Below, piece after piece: positions 17,701 through 26,506 of a stretch of 64,000 nt of DNA. This DNA comes from Indolivaga capnocytophagoides DSM 22835 (GTDB lineage Bacteria; Bacteroidota; Bacteroidia; Bacteroidales; Dysgonomonadaceae). The stretch covers positions 62,001 to 126,000 of the forward strand of contig NZ_KE384529.1 of NCBI RefSeq assembly GCF_000426485.1. The letters run 5' to 3'. The position numbers and the translations under genes were made by a program. The notes beneath the pieces were generated by a model that searched no databases, was not told the DNA's origin, and was given only the letters and a program-made list of their open reading frames with translations. The first letter of the stretch is position 1; every line of letters begins with the position of its first letter.

Positions 17701-19164
17701 ATATACATGAAGAAAGACCTGATCTACTTCAGCGATATTGCATTCTATGACCAGAAAGGGAATACAGCTTTAGTCAGCGGAAAAGTCGTACACGATTACT
17801 TCACTAATTTCATGTATTATGTAGATCTGAAAGGTGATAATTTCATGTTATATAACGCCACTGAAAATCTGAATCCAATGCTTTACGGTACTGTATTCGG
17901 ATCGGGAACAGGGGTTATCAAAGGCGATGAAAAAGCGGTTGACATCAATGTCAATATGCGTACCAACAGTAATACCAATATCTATATGAATTTCATGGAG
18001 GAGACGGCCGAAGAATATTCATTTGTCAGATATAAAACAAAAGAAACGCCGGAAGATTCATTGGTAAACAAAGACGATAAATTCAAAATAGGACGCCTGA
18101 AAACCGATTCCGGAATGGAAATCAATATGGATTTCTATATAGATGCAACACCCGATGCAACTGTAGAGCTATTGATGGATCCCGTAGGAGGAGACCGTCT
18201 GAGAGGATCGGGAAGCGGAGCTCTTCAATTTATATGGGGAACGAATAAAGATCCCATGCTTTACGGTACATATCAGATAAATAAAGGATCATACAACTTT
18301 ACTTTCCAAAAAATATTGGAAAGGAAGTTTGCAATACAAGAAGGTAGCAGCGTACAATTCCGAGGGGATCCTTTTCAAGCGAATATAGACATCACAGCCG
18401 TTTACCGCATTGTAGCAAACCTTAACGATCTGGATCAGAATCTTGCACGTACCACAGGTCAGGCTAGTGTACCGGTTAATTGCCTTCTGAATATAACAGG
18501 TGCGCTGCGAAGGCCAAATATTAATCTCGATATTGCACTGCCATCGGCCGACCCCGAAGTTCAGCGTCAGGTCAAGAGCCTGATGAGTACTGAGGATATG
18601 ATAAACAGGCAGATAGTTTATTTATTGCTGCTTTCGAAATTCTATACCCCTAACTATGCTGTAACGGAACAAAGAACATCTGACTTTGCGGCAGTAGCAT
18701 CTGCTACCCTATCTTCGCAACTCAGTAAAATACTCAGCCAGATAGATGATCGCTGGCAGGTTGGAACCAATATACGTACAAGCGACTCGAATTTCTCGAG
18801 TACCGAGGTTGAGCTACTACTTTCAAGCCGTCTGCTTGACGATCGCGTACTATTTAACGGAAACTTCGGATATCGTGATAATCCGATGACCCAGGATGCC
18901 TTTATCGGAGATATTGATATAGAAGTATTACTGAACCGTGTAGGCACATGGCGTTTGAAAGCATACAACCACTATAACGAAAAGTACTATTACGTGGGTA
19001 GCAATGGAGGTAATGGAGTGCAGACTCAGGGTATAGGTATCTTGTATAAAAAAGACTTCGACAGCTTACGTGAGCTATTCGCAAGACCAAAGAAAGTACA
19101 AAAAGATTCATTAAAAAATGACTCTGTTCCAAGTTTACACGATGTTGTGAAGATGAAAAAATGA
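14734..19164 (+). CDS. tamB: TamB-like translocation/assembly module protein (DUF490)
   Basis: Very large (1476 residues from this start) envelope protein of the AsmA/TamB class, which form a long groove across the periplasm for lipid transport or outer-membrane protein assembly. The repeated beta-rich stretches and the C-terminal DUF490 end (GSGALQFIWGTNKDPMLYGTYQINKGSYNFT, then NINLDIALPSADPEVQRQVKSLMS and LSKILSQIDDRWQVG) are diagnostic. TTG at 14734 is the first usual start, but it cuts the anchor. The frame is open from 14665 and encodes KKFKYIFLSILGIIAGL just upstream, with ATA at 14677 where ATG is expected. The stop overlaps the next start (ATGA). Confidence 0.9.
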   Translation: MLLYGLLNMSSVQNYVKERIVTELKNKLQTDLGIESLYIKPFNVIQLNGVYLNDRKDSTILKANTIYADFDLLPLLNRQLIFNAAKLSDFDVNLAKDSANAPLNIQFIIDAFKPKEQTNKAKIQIHINSLDIENGNFRYDIKDRGVVNDKFDANHIDISNLNAKLALKSLEPDSLNIQIKKLKLEEKSGLKIDNLIVRVITQDNHLFVKGFKLNLPKSQLQFDKCEIDYADTLSHKNIIDRAIFDIKIGSSYIALKDISPLVPAFKHFEDRILFKTSIQGTLDNIQVSDLKLDYGDLMHLSAEGTLNNFRDKDKLWLSGNVSNLTVSETGIPTLINNLSGTKQEPSPILKQLGTISFKGKVSGFLKELKAIGNFSAQPGSVIATLDFGFNPDERTSSYFRGKVSTDNFHLGDLLTNKDLEDLSFDLSVNVNKPKKGYLNGDVNGIVKKLVYKKYTYQDIKLDGKYDGLRINGGLALDDENAVFNIHGLFDLSQKEPELNFDARLKNVRFDKLNLSDKYKDSYLSLLIDANFTGKNIDDIQGYIKADSIRFLKPDKKFEMDNFIIAASGTGDQRELSITSDIINGQVKGEYSYSTIAESMQRSLNSYLPSLINYTAKRGRKIKNNNLNFEFVINNTETASDIFQLPVTILSPTKIIGFYNNQIERFKVEAFMPSMKAGGGQIQSGYFVIENNADQITSNLAGTFVTKKQTLNTLSSDLKISNDIIDIHTLFLNKDQTRLKGEFSNSITFSRSQDKNLQTDIKFNKGELVLNNTIWNIGDSHIRLIPNKIDVDNFEIASTTKDQKLKIDGTFSSKDSNEKLFVNLQNIDLDYVFKTLAIDALQFGGAASGQLAVSTIEGQPYAKVNLNVNDFAFNNTTLGHLILDSDLDSETKKVNMVGTITNEHDKTTKIKGHINPITQELSIDFDSEEVNIAFLNKYVSTLFNNVQGVGHGNVRLSGDFSNVTVEGKAFIENGGLGINFLNTYYTFTDTIYMKKDLIYFSDIAFYDQKGNTALVSGKVVHDYFTNFMYYVDLKGDNFMLYNATENLNPMLYGTVFGSGTGVIKGDEKAVDINVNMRTNSNTNIYMNFMEETAEEYSFVRYKTKETPEDSLVNKDDKFKIGRLKTDSGMEINMDFYIDATPDATVELLMDPVGGDRLRGSGSGALQFIWGTNKDPMLYGTYQINKGSYNFTFQKILERKFAIQEGSSVQFRGDPFQANIDITAVYRIVANLNDLDQNLARTTGQASVPVNCLLNITGALRRPNINLDIALPSADPEVQRQVKSLMSTEDMINRQIVYLLLLSKFYTPNYAVTEQRTSDFAAVASATLSSQLSKILSQIDDRWQVGTNIRTSDSNFSSTEVELLLSSRLLDDRVLFNGNFGYRDNPMTQDAFIGDIDIEVLLNRVGTWRLKAYNHYNEKYYYVGSNGGNGVQTQGIGILYKKDFDSLRELFARPKKVQKDSLKNDSVPSLHDVVKMKK

Positions 19165-20342
19165 TTGAGCTAACATCAGATATAAAAAAATTCATAGCAG
19201 AACACGAAAATGAGGACATCAGAGAATTAGCTCTAAAAGCCTCTCGATACCCTCAGATAAATATGCAGGATGCTATCCAGCAAATAGCCGGACGACGTAT
19301 TGCCAAGAGTAAAATACCCTCATGGTACGCACAGAACAACATCATATATCCACCCCATATATCAATGGAACAATGCTCTTCTGAGCAAACGGCTTCCTAT
19401 AAGGCATCATTATCCACAGGCAATACAATTATTGATCTTACCGGGGGCTTTGGTGTAGATCTCTCGTTTATGGCTCAAAATAAAACTGAAGCATATTATA
19501 TAGAAACACAACCACATCTGGTCGAATTAGCTCAGCATAACTTCAAGGTATTAGGTTTAGATCATATAACAGCTATAAATAACAACGGTATCAATTTTCT
19601 GAGGTCCGAAGATAAACTCTGGGATACTATATACATCGATCCAGCACGCAGAAATACCTCCGGACGCAAAACAGTTCTGATCGAAGACTGTACACCCAAC
19701 CTGATAGAGATTGACAGTCTATTAAACCAAAAATCCAAACAGGTTATAATAAAATTATCACCTATGCTGGATATTACCCATGCGTTAAATTCAATCAGTA
19801 ATATTACAGATATCCACATAATCAGTGTTAATAATGAATGTAAAGAACTGCTCTTAGTAAAAAGTTCTACGCAAAAAGAGGTAAAGTTCCATTGTATAAA
19901 CATAATAAACAACGGTGTTCAATGTTTTTCTTTTACTAAAGACAATGAAAACAATGCAGCAGTCACATATTCTGATCACCCGGAAAAATATCTGTACGAA
20001 CCCAATAGCTCTATATTAAAAGCCGGAGCCTACAAATATCCTGCAGATTATTTTAATCTGAAAAAACTACATATAAGCAGCCATCTGTACACATCAGACT
20101 TATATATACCCGATTTTCCGGGACGCCATTTTACGGTCAAGAATGTATTTGGAGCGAATAAGAAAGATATAAAACAATATCTGACAATGAAACAGGCGAA
20201 TATAAGTACACGCAATTATCCACTATCGGTAGCTGAAATAAGAAAGCAAACTAAACTCAAAGACGGTGGAAATGACTATATATTTGCGACAACACTTGTC
20301 AATGAAAAAAAAGTGCTAATTTTGTGTGAGAAGGTCGAATAA
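19161..20342 (+). CDS. THUMP-like class I SAM-dependent methyltransferase
   Basis: Predicted RNA or protein methyltransferase of 393 residues. The SAM-binding motif is TIIDLTGGFGVDLSFMA, with IETQPHLVELAQHN as the acidic loop and DTIYIDPARRNTSGRKTVLIEDC as the catalytic-side motif. The C-terminus (LKAGAYKYPADYFNLKKLH ... VFGANKKDIKQYL) resembles the THUMP-like domain of the PG1098 group. It starts inside the stop codon of the TamB-like gene, so the two are translationally coupled. The substrate has not been assigned to my knowledge. No signal peptide; cytoplasmic. Confidence 0.85.
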   Translation: MIELTSDIKKFIAEHENEDIRELALKASRYPQINMQDAIQQIAGRRIAKSKIPSWYAQNNIIYPPHISMEQCSSEQTASYKASLSTGNTIIDLTGGFGVDLSFMAQNKTEAYYIETQPHLVELAQHNFKVLGLDHITAINNNGINFLRSEDKLWDTIYIDPARRNTSGRKTVLIEDCTPNLIEIDSLLNQKSKQVIIKLSPMLDITHALNSISNITDIHIISVNNECKELLLVKSSTQKEVKFHCINIINNGVQCFSFTKDNENNAAVTYSDHPEKYLYEPNSSILKAGAYKYPADYFNLKKLHISSHLYTSDLYIPDFPGRHFTVKNVFGANKKDIKQYLTMKQANISTRNYPLSVAEIRKQTKLKDGGNDYIFATTLVNEKKVLILCEKVE

Positions 20343-20416
20343 AACCGCCGAACTATATTATAGTTGATTAACAGATTAACAGATCTGCTTATCAGCCCGT
20401 TTATTGACATTATAAA

Positions 20417-20431
20417 AAGGTCTGAGACCTT
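20417..20431. repeat. GGTCTGAGACC palindrome, copy before tilS
   Basis: AAGGTCTGAGACCTT, seven-base arms around a single central base. The GGTCTGAGACC core ends 13 bases before the tilS ATG. Confidence 0.8.
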
Positions 20432-20442
20432 AGATTCAAAAC

Positions 20443-21765
20443 ATGGAAATCCTCTCCAAAGTAAAAAAGTATATTAAGGATAATAATCTGTTGAACGATC
20501 ACGCCCGTGTAATAATCGGCGTAAGTGGAGGTGCAGATTCTATCGCACTGTTAGATATACTTTACAATTTGGGATATGAATGTATTGTAGCACATTGTAA
20601 CTTTCATCTTCGGGATCAGGAATCATACAGGGACGAGTATTTCGTTGAAAAAGCTTGCGAAAAATATAATGTAGAATATGTATCTGCCAGCTTTAACACA
20701 AAAAAATATATCAAAGAAGAGTCTATTTCACTCGAAATGGCCGCTAGAGAATTACGATATGCGTGGTTCGAGAAAATCAGGAAGAAATACAAAGCCGAAA
20801 AAATAGCTATTGCACATCATCAAAATGATTCGGTTGAAACCGTTCTCATAAATTTGATTCGAGGTACAGGTATACGCGGTCTTACAGGCATTGCACCCCT
20901 CAATGGATATGTAATCCGTCCCTTACTTTGCATATACAGGGATGACATCTTAGCGTATTTGCAAAAGAAAGAATTATCATTTGTAGAAGATAGCACAAAC
21001 AAAGAGGATATATATACCCGTAACAAAATAAGGCTTAACGTTCTGCCCTTACTTCAAACGATAAATCCATCGGTAATACAGTCTATAAGCCGTACTGCCG
21101 AAAACCTGACTCAGACAGAAAAAATATACCAATCGTATATAGACAAAGCTAAGAGGGCTGTTTTTTCTGATAATATCATTGATATAGATGCTCTGTTGCA
21201 GCAGGTCGAACCCAAAACTATACTTTTTGAAATATTGTTTCCTCTGGGGTTTAATACACCTACTGTCGATAATATATACGAATCGGTTAACAGCCAATCG
21301 GGGAAAGTTTTTTTCTCAACAGAATATCAGCTGGTTAAAGATAGAAACACTTTTATTATCCAGCAGATTGAAAGCCAATCGGACAAAATATATACGCTTT
21401 TTGAACACGAAACAGAAATAGCAGAACCCTTGAAGCTGACTATCGAATCGTTTCGCAAGCCTAAAGATTTTGAGATAGAACGTAATCCCAATACAATATA
21501 TATCGATAAAGGTAAACTCTCATTTCCGCTGATCATCCGTAAATGGAAAAAAGGAGATAAGTTTCGACCTTTCGGAATGAAAGGACACAAAAAAATCAGC
21601 GATTATTTTACCGACCGGAAATTCAGTCTTATCGAAAAAGAAAATATTTGGCTGCTCTGTTCTGTCGATGACATTGTATGGATCATTGGCGAACGTGCCG
21701 ATGATCGGTTTAAAATTACCAATAAAACAATAGAAGTATTAAAGATTAATATTGATCGAGGATAA
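20443..21765 (+). CDS. tilS: tRNA(Ile)-lysidine synthetase
   Basis: Essential enzyme that adds lysine to cytidine 34 of the tRNA(Ile) reading AUA, using ATP. The PP-loop SGGADS is at residues 28-33, followed by ALLDIL and, further on, VAHCNFHLR and IAHHQNDSVETVLINLIRGTGIRGLTGI, all typical of TilS. The C-terminal substrate-binding domain has IIRKWKKGDKFRPFGMKGHKKISDYFTDRKF. Length of 440 residues is normal. The last 27 bases overlap the 3' end of the convergent TPR gene. The palindrome sits close upstream of the ATG. Confidence 0.96.
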   Translation: MEILSKVKKYIKDNNLLNDHARVIIGVSGGADSIALLDILYNLGYECIVAHCNFHLRDQESYRDEYFVEKACEKYNVEYVSASFNTKKYIKEESISLEMAARELRYAWFEKIRKKYKAEKIAIAHHQNDSVETVLINLIRGTGIRGLTGIAPLNGYVIRPLLCIYRDDILAYLQKKELSFVEDSTNKEDIYTRNKIRLNVLPLLQTINPSVIQSISRTAENLTQTEKIYQSYIDKAKRAVFSDNIIDIDALLQQVEPKTILFEILFPLGFNTPTVDNIYESVNSQSGKVFFSTEYQLVKDRNTFIIQQIESQSDKIYTLFEHETEIAEPLKLTIESFRKPKDFEIERNPNTIYIDKGKLSFPLIIRKWKKGDKFRPFGMKGHKKISDYFTDRKFSLIEKENIWLLCSVDDIVWIIGERADDRFKITNKTIEVLKINIDRG

Positions 21766-23115
21766 TACTTTTACATTGCTGCCGGCAAATCCTATCAAAC
21801 CTAAAGATTTCCTCAATCCATTGATGTGCTTGTCAAGTGCATCTAATTTATTGCGGGTTACATTTATTTCCCCTTGATCTGTTCTGTCGGGATTCTCTAT
21901 CTTCAACAGTTGTCCATAATATGTCTGTAGCGACTGTTTATATAATTCATAATATGTCAATGCTTCTCTCGGCTGCTTGAGATCAATCTCATACAATGAT
22001 AATATAGTATAATAGAGATTCATCTTCTGATTATCATTTGCATACTCAACCGCCTTTTTAAAGAACTCCACAGCTTCCGAAAATTCCTCTTTACCTTCAT
22101 ATGAAATGGCAAAATTTCGATAATACTGATACAATGTAAAGTCGGTAGGCACAGCACGGTCTATCAATAGCCCGAAACATCTTTTTCCCGTATCATAGTC
22201 GGATCTTTCATTGGCAACTACACCTAATGCATATAAGATATTGATATTTACAGAGTCTATTTTACTGGCCTTCAGCAAAAATGTGTATGCTTTATCATTC
22301 TGTCCCAAAGAATAATAACAAAATCCCAGGCTCCGCTGCACAACAAGTGAACTATCTCCCCTATTATAACATTTTTCGAAACGTGTAGCTGCTGCTTCGT
22401 ACAAGTCGGCGGCATAATAGCTGAGCGCATTCAGTAAGTTAATTTGCTGGCTAGTTGAGTCCCTTTCTACATAATGATCCGATATACGGATTGCTTCATC
22501 ATATCCGGTCTTACCTTTCTTGATATCCAAATTTATAAGACCTGCAACCGAAAATGTATCAAAAAAATCTTTCGACCATGACTTATTATAATACACGCGG
22601 GCACTATCGGGCATATTGAGATTATCGTAGCATTGAGCGATTTTCCTTAACATATTATCCATCCCGTATTTTTCAGTCAAAGAGCTGTATTCAGACAATG
22701 CTTCGGCATATTTATCCTGCCTCATGTACATATCCGCCCTCTGTATCCTGAAATAGATATTTGTAGAATCTTTATTTATTAACTGATTATAACATTCCAG
22801 ACTCTTATCCCATTTAGATAATGCCTGATAGCAGATTGCCAGTTCTGCTACAGATTGTTTATCTTCGGGATATTTCTTAACAATTTCCTCTCCCACCGTT
22901 ATGGCATCGGCATACTTATTCAGATTTTTCAAACACAAAGCCTTCTTCTGCATCAGGCTATTAGACTCTTCCAGACTATCAATCAGCCCTAAAGCTTTGT
23001 CGAATAAATATCGGTTTATGTAAGAATCAATCTCACTCTCAATCTGAGATTGCGCACAAACAATAAAACCAATAAATCCCTTAATAAAAATCAGCACTAC
23101 AAATATCACCCTCAT
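21739..23115 (-). CDS. Exported tetratricopeptide-repeat protein
   Basis: 458 residues. The ATG at 23115 is preferred over a TTG two codons upstream. It encodes a signal peptide (RVIFVVLIFIKGFIGFIVCAQSQ) followed by a long chain of TPR units, for example YADAITVGEEIVKKYPEDKQSVAELAICYQ, then units repeating roughly every 34 residues to about residue 390. It ends in an EINVTRNKLDALDKHINGLRK helix. TPR proteins are protein-binding scaffolds; the partner is unknown. It lies alone on the minus strand, with its end overlapping tilS by 27 bases and rho diverging from its start. Confidence 0.85.
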   Translation of the reverse strand: MRVIFVVLIFIKGFIGFIVCAQSQIESEIDSYINRYLFDKALGLIDSLEESNSLMQKKALCLKNLNKYADAITVGEEIVKKYPEDKQSVAELAICYQALSKWDKSLECYNQLINKDSTNIYFRIQRADMYMRQDKYAEALSEYSSLTEKYGMDNMLRKIAQCYDNLNMPDSARVYYNKSWSKDFFDTFSVAGLINLDIKKGKTGYDEAIRISDHYVERDSTSQQINLLNALSYYAADLYEAAATRFEKCYNRGDSSLVVQRSLGFCYYSLGQNDKAYTFLLKASKIDSVNINILYALGVVANERSDYDTGKRCFGLLIDRAVPTDFTLYQYYRNFAISYEGKEEFSEAVEFFKKAVEYANDNQKMNLYYTILSLYEIDLKQPREALTYYELYKQSLQTYYGQLLKIENPDRTDQGEINVTRNKLDALDKHINGLRKSLGLIGFAGSNVKVLSSININL

Positions 23116-23203
23116 AATCAATTTACTATTTTTTAGTAAAACTACGAATTTATTTTAAACATACAAATAAAGTCTATTGAATATTAATTATTCTTCTAAA
23201 AAA

Positions 23204-23233
23204 TTGTTTTTAGAAAAAACTTTGCTACTTTTG
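23204..23233 (+). promoter_or_regulatory. Bacteroidetes promoter for rho
   Basis: TTG at 23204-23206, a 19-base spacer, then TACTTTTG at 23226-23233: an exact -33/-7 pair. It leaves a leader of about 150 bases, long enough for autoregulation of rho by attenuation, but no specific structure was identified. Confidence 0.75.
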
Positions 23234-23386
23234 TAGAACAAGAAAAGACTTCTTATTTCTTGTATCAAGAACATTTTCAATATTATATCCAGCTTATTTG
23301 CATCAAACAAAAAATTATAATAGAGTACTTTCCAGTCTCTGTACTATACTGAGAACATATTAAATTAATAAACATCATAGATATAC

Positions 23387-25264
23387 ATGCGTATATATAA
23401 CATTCTTGAGCTTAATGAAAAGCTCACTACAGAACTTAGAACCCTGGCTAAGGAGCTGGGAATAAAGCGTCCTGATGCTTATAAAAAGGACGAACTGATC
23501 TATAAGATTCTGGATGAACAAGCTATTCTTGAAGCTAAAAACAAAAACTCGGATAGCTATAAAGCAGAAGATCAGGCCTCAGGTAAAAAAAATCAAGAGA
23601 AAGCTGAAAAGGTAAAGAGCAATAAACCGGCTCCTCAACCGAAACAAAACCAGCCTAAGCAAAAGAAAGACAACGCTCCTACAATCAAAGCAGAAGAGAA
23701 AAAAGAAACTGTAATTGTAGCGGAAGCTATAAAACCTGAGATAGTTGAACCTCAAAATGAGGCAGAAAAAGAAACCAAACAGCAAAACAAAGGGAAAGTT
23801 ATCGTAAAAAAAGAGACTGAAGAAAAAGAAGTGCCAGCTGCAAAAGAAAAAGAAGTAGCAGCAGAAGCACCTAAACCACAGCCTCAGAAACCAACCCAGC
23901 TTGTGTTCAAATCCAACAGACCGAGAGTAAACGAACCAAAACCCGAAGTTCCGGCATTGGCTCCTCTTACAGCACTGGAAGTTGAAGCCGAACCCGAAAC
24001 TATTGTTGAACCTGTAGCAAAAGCCCCTGTTCAAAATAATAATCAAAATAATCAGAATCAAAATAATAATCAAAATCAATCTGCAAAACAGAATAATAAT
24101 CAAAACCAACAGAATCAAGCTCAATCTCAAGATAAGAGTTTCGAATTTGATGGTATATTATCTGCCACCGGAGTTTTGGAAATCATGCAGGAAGGATACG
24201 GATTCCTTCGCTCATCTGATTATAACTACATGTCTTCTCCTGACGACATATATATATCACAATCACAGATTCGTCTGTTCGGATTAAAAACGGGAGATAT
24301 TGTAGAAGGCCCAATCCGCCCTCCAAAAGAAGGAGAAAAATTTTTCCCTCTTGTAAAGGTTGATAAAATAAACGGACGCACACCCGACGAAGTCAGAGAC
24401 CGTGTTCCGTTCGATCACTTAAAGCCATTGTTTCCTAACGAAAAATTCAGTCTGACAAATGGTCGTAATGATAATTTTTCGTGCCGTGTTGTAGATTTAT
24501 TCTCTCCGATAGGAAAAGGACAACGCGGACTGATAGTAGCGCAACCCAAAACCGGTAAAACAACTTTACTGAAAGATATAGCAAACGCAATAGCTAATAA
24601 TCACCCCGAAGTGTACATGATCGTACTTCTGATTGATGAACGTCCTGAAGAAGTTACAGATATGGAACGCAGTGTAAACGCAGAAGTGATAGCTTCAACA
24701 TTTGATGAACCAGCCGACCGCCACGTGAAAATTGCCGAAATCGTATTGAATAAAGCAAAACGTATGGTAGAATGCGGACACGATGTAGTGATTCTTCTGG
24801 ACTCTATTACACGTCTGGCTCGTGCTTACAATACCGTACAACCTGCATCAGGTAAAGTACTGACCGGTGGTGTGGACGCTAATGCCCTGCATAAGCCCAA
24901 ACGTTTCTTCGGTGCTGCCCGTAATATCGAAAACGGAGGTTCGTTAACCATTATAGCAACAGCTCTTACGGAAACAGGATCTAAAATGGATGATGTTATC
25001 TTCGAAGAATTCAAGGGTACTGGTAATATGGAACTTCAACTCGACCGTAAATTGTCGAACAAGCGTGTATTCCCTGCTGTTGATATTATTTCTTCAAGCA
25101 CACGCCGCGACGACCTGCTATTAGATAAAGATACACTAAGCCGCATGTGGGTTTTACGCAATTTCTTATCAGATATGAATTCGGTAGAAGCTATGCAGTT
25201 TCTTGAAAACAGACTGAAAAAGACTATCAATAATGAAGAGTTTTTGATTTCGATGAACGACTAA
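23387..25264 (+). CDS. rho: Transcription termination factor Rho with a long disordered insertion
   Basis: Hexameric RNA-dependent ATPase that ends transcription. At 625 residues it is about 200 longer than E. coli Rho. The N-terminal helical domain (residues 1-45) is followed by a disordered stretch (about 50-245) rich in Lys, Glu, Pro and Ala that ends in an Asn/Gln-rich run. Then come the RNA-binding cold-shock-like domain ([15 protein letters not shown]) and the ATPase: P-loop PKTGKT at 387-392, [15 protein letters not shown] and [12 protein letters not shown]. Such insertions are known in Bacteroidetes Rho and have been linked to RNA binding and condensate formation in Bacteroides. It is monocistronic with its own promoter and terminator. 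Confidence 0.97.
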   Translation: MRIYNILELNEKLTTELRTLAKELGIKRPDAYKKDELIYKILDEQAILEAKNKNSDSYKAEDQASGKKNQEKAEKVKSNKPAPQPKQNQPKQKKDNAPTIKAEEKKETVIVAEAIKPEIVEPQNEAEKETKQQNKGKVIVKKETEEKEVPAAKEKEVAAEAPKPQPQKPTQLVFKSNRPRVNEPKPEVPALAPLTALEVEAEPETIVEPVAKAPVQNNNQNNQNQNNNQNQSAKQNNNQNQQNQAQSQDKSFEFDGILSATGVLEIMQEGYGFLRSSDYNYMSSPDDIYISQSQIRLFGLKTGDIVEGPIRPPKEGEKFFPLVKVDKINGRTPDEVRDRVPFDHLKPLFPNEKFSLTNGRNDNFSCRVVDLFSPIGKGQRGLIVAQPKTGKTTLLKDIANAIANNHPEVYMIVLLIDERPEEVTDMERSVNAEVIASTFDEPADRHVKIAEIVLNKAKRMVECGHDVVILLDSITRLARAYNTVQPASGKVLTGGVDANALHKPKRFFGAARNIENGGSLTIIATALTETGSKMDDVIFEEFKGTGNMELQLDRKLSNKRVFPAVDIISSSTRRDDLLLDKDTLSRMWVLRNFLSDMNSVEAMQFLENRLKKTINNEEFLISMND

Positions 25265-25286
25265 AATTCGAAAGCTGAAAAAAATA

Positions 25287-25327
25287 AAAAGAAGGATTGT
25301 TTGATTTATCAACGATCCTTCTTTTCT
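25287..25327 (+). terminator. Intrinsic terminator after rho
   Basis: AAAAGAAGGAT (25287-25297) pairs with ATCCTTCTTTT (25315-25325), with inner pairing GTT/AAC, followed by a T-rich stretch. Confidence 0.8.
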
Positions 25328-25412
25328 TTGTATAGTTCAGTCCTTTTGTATTACTTTTAACAAGTATAACATCAGGTTGTTACTTACATAAGACCATAAA
25401 TTATTAAATATA

Positions 25413-26342
25413 ATGTCAGACAATCATATACATACACACAATCACGGAGTGCATTCGCATGGACACAATGCTAATAAAAAAGCTCTGACCATCAGTTTTT
25501 GCCTAATTGCAGGATTTATGCTGGTAGAATTTGTCGGAGGAATACTAACAAACAGTCTAGCTCTGCTCTCGGATGCCGGACATATGCTATCCGATGCTGT
25601 GGCTCTCGGGTTAAGCCTTGCCGCTCTGATATTCGGAGAAAGGGCTGCCACTCTCGACAAAACATACGGCTATAAACGTTTCGAAATATTGGCGGCTCTG
25701 CTTAATGGTATCGCACTTGTAGCCCTATCAATATATATATTGTATGAAGCTATCGTTAGATTATCGTCCCCGCCTTCGGTTATAGGTAAAGGCATGATAA
25801 TCATATCGGCGATTGGTCTTGTTATCAATATTGTAGTAGCATGGATATTATCAAGAGGTGAAACAAAAGAAAACCTTAATATAAAAAGTGCTTTTATGCA
25901 TGTTCTGGGAGATCTTCTCGGGTCAGTTGGAGCAATAATAGCAGCTCTGCTGATTATCTTTCTAGGATGGAATATCGCTGACCCTATAGCCAGCATGATT
26001 GTTTCGGTACTTGTACTATACAGCGGATGGCATATACTGAAAGATTCTGTGAATATACTGATGGAAAGCAAACCTGCAAATATAGACACAGCAGAAGTCA
26101 AACGAGCTATAAAATCTATTGATGGAGTTATAGATATCCACGACCTGCATATATGGATGATTACTCAGGAATTTTTGTCTCTCACAACTCATGTTTCCGT
26201 TAAAAACAATTCGGACAGAGACCTGCTCTTAAACCAAATAACAGAAATCATCAAACAAAAAACCGGCATAACCCACATTACAGTACAATTGGAAGGACTC
26301 GACTTTGCTATCTGCGAACATGCCTGTGATATGAAGCATTAA
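25413..26342 (+). CDS. Cation diffusion facilitator (zinc/cobalt/cadmium efflux)
   Basis: Inner-membrane metal-proton antiporter of 309 residues. A His-rich N-terminus (HIHTHNHGVHSHGHN) probably binds metal. Six membrane segments follow, with the metal site in LLSDAGHMLSDAVAL (D-x3-H-x3-D form) and HVLGDLLGSVG. The C-terminal cytoplasmic ferredoxin-like domain (IDGVIDIHDLHIWMIT ... THITVQLEG) ends in CEHACDMKH, another likely metal ligand cluster. This layout matches the CzcD/ZitB group. It is single-gene with no regulator alongside. Confidence 0.94.
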   Translation: MSDNHIHTHNHGVHSHGHNANKKALTISFCLIAGFMLVEFVGGILTNSLALLSDAGHMLSDAVALGLSLAALIFGERAATLDKTYGYKRFEILAALLNGIALVALSIYILYEAIVRLSSPPSVIGKGMIIISAIGLVINIVVAWILSRGETKENLNIKSAFMHVLGDLLGSVGAIIAALLIIFLGWNIADPIASMIVSVLVLYSGWHILKDSVNILMESKPANIDTAEVKRAIKSIDGVIDIHDLHIWMITQEFLSLTTHVSVKNNSDRDLLLNQITEIIKQKTGITHITVQLEGLDFAICEHACDMKH

Positions 26343-26366
26343 GAAAATTCTGCTATTAAGATATCA

Positions 26367-26400
26367 GTAAGGGTTTTGACTTGAAAGTCAAAACCCTTAC
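26367..26400. terminator. Perfect 15-bp hairpin between convergent genes
   Basis: GTAAGGGTTTTGACT (26367-26381) pairs exactly with AGTCAAAACCCTTAC (26386-26400) around a four-base loop. There is little T-run on either side. It probably ends transcripts of the cation facilitator (+) and/or the GH28 gene (-). Confidence 0.65.
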
Positions 26401-26493
26401 TACATTTAACATAAACCTATAAAATCATACAGTTACAGTATAATAGCCTATTATTATAATTTGAAAATATATCATCAAATACTTTATTTAAAA

Positions 26494-26506
26494 GAGTGAA
26501 ACCTTA
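26494..26506. repeat. GGTCTGAGACC family, degenerate copy at the GH28 stop
   Basis: GAGTGAAACCTTA keeps the right half of the element (TGAAACCTTA). Its final TTA is the complement of the GH28 stop codon. Confidence 0.45.

Noticed and set aside
14734-19164. Translocon or toxin interpretation of the 1476-residue protein
   Set aside because: The C-terminal DUF490 signature and the N-terminal anchor fit the TamB/AsmA class.
23579-24130. Long minus-strand open frame of 183 codons inside rho
   Set aside because: It is the complement of the low-complexity Lys/Glu/Asn/Gln coding stretch and translates to Phe/Leu/Ile runs. The plus-strand Rho reading is certain.
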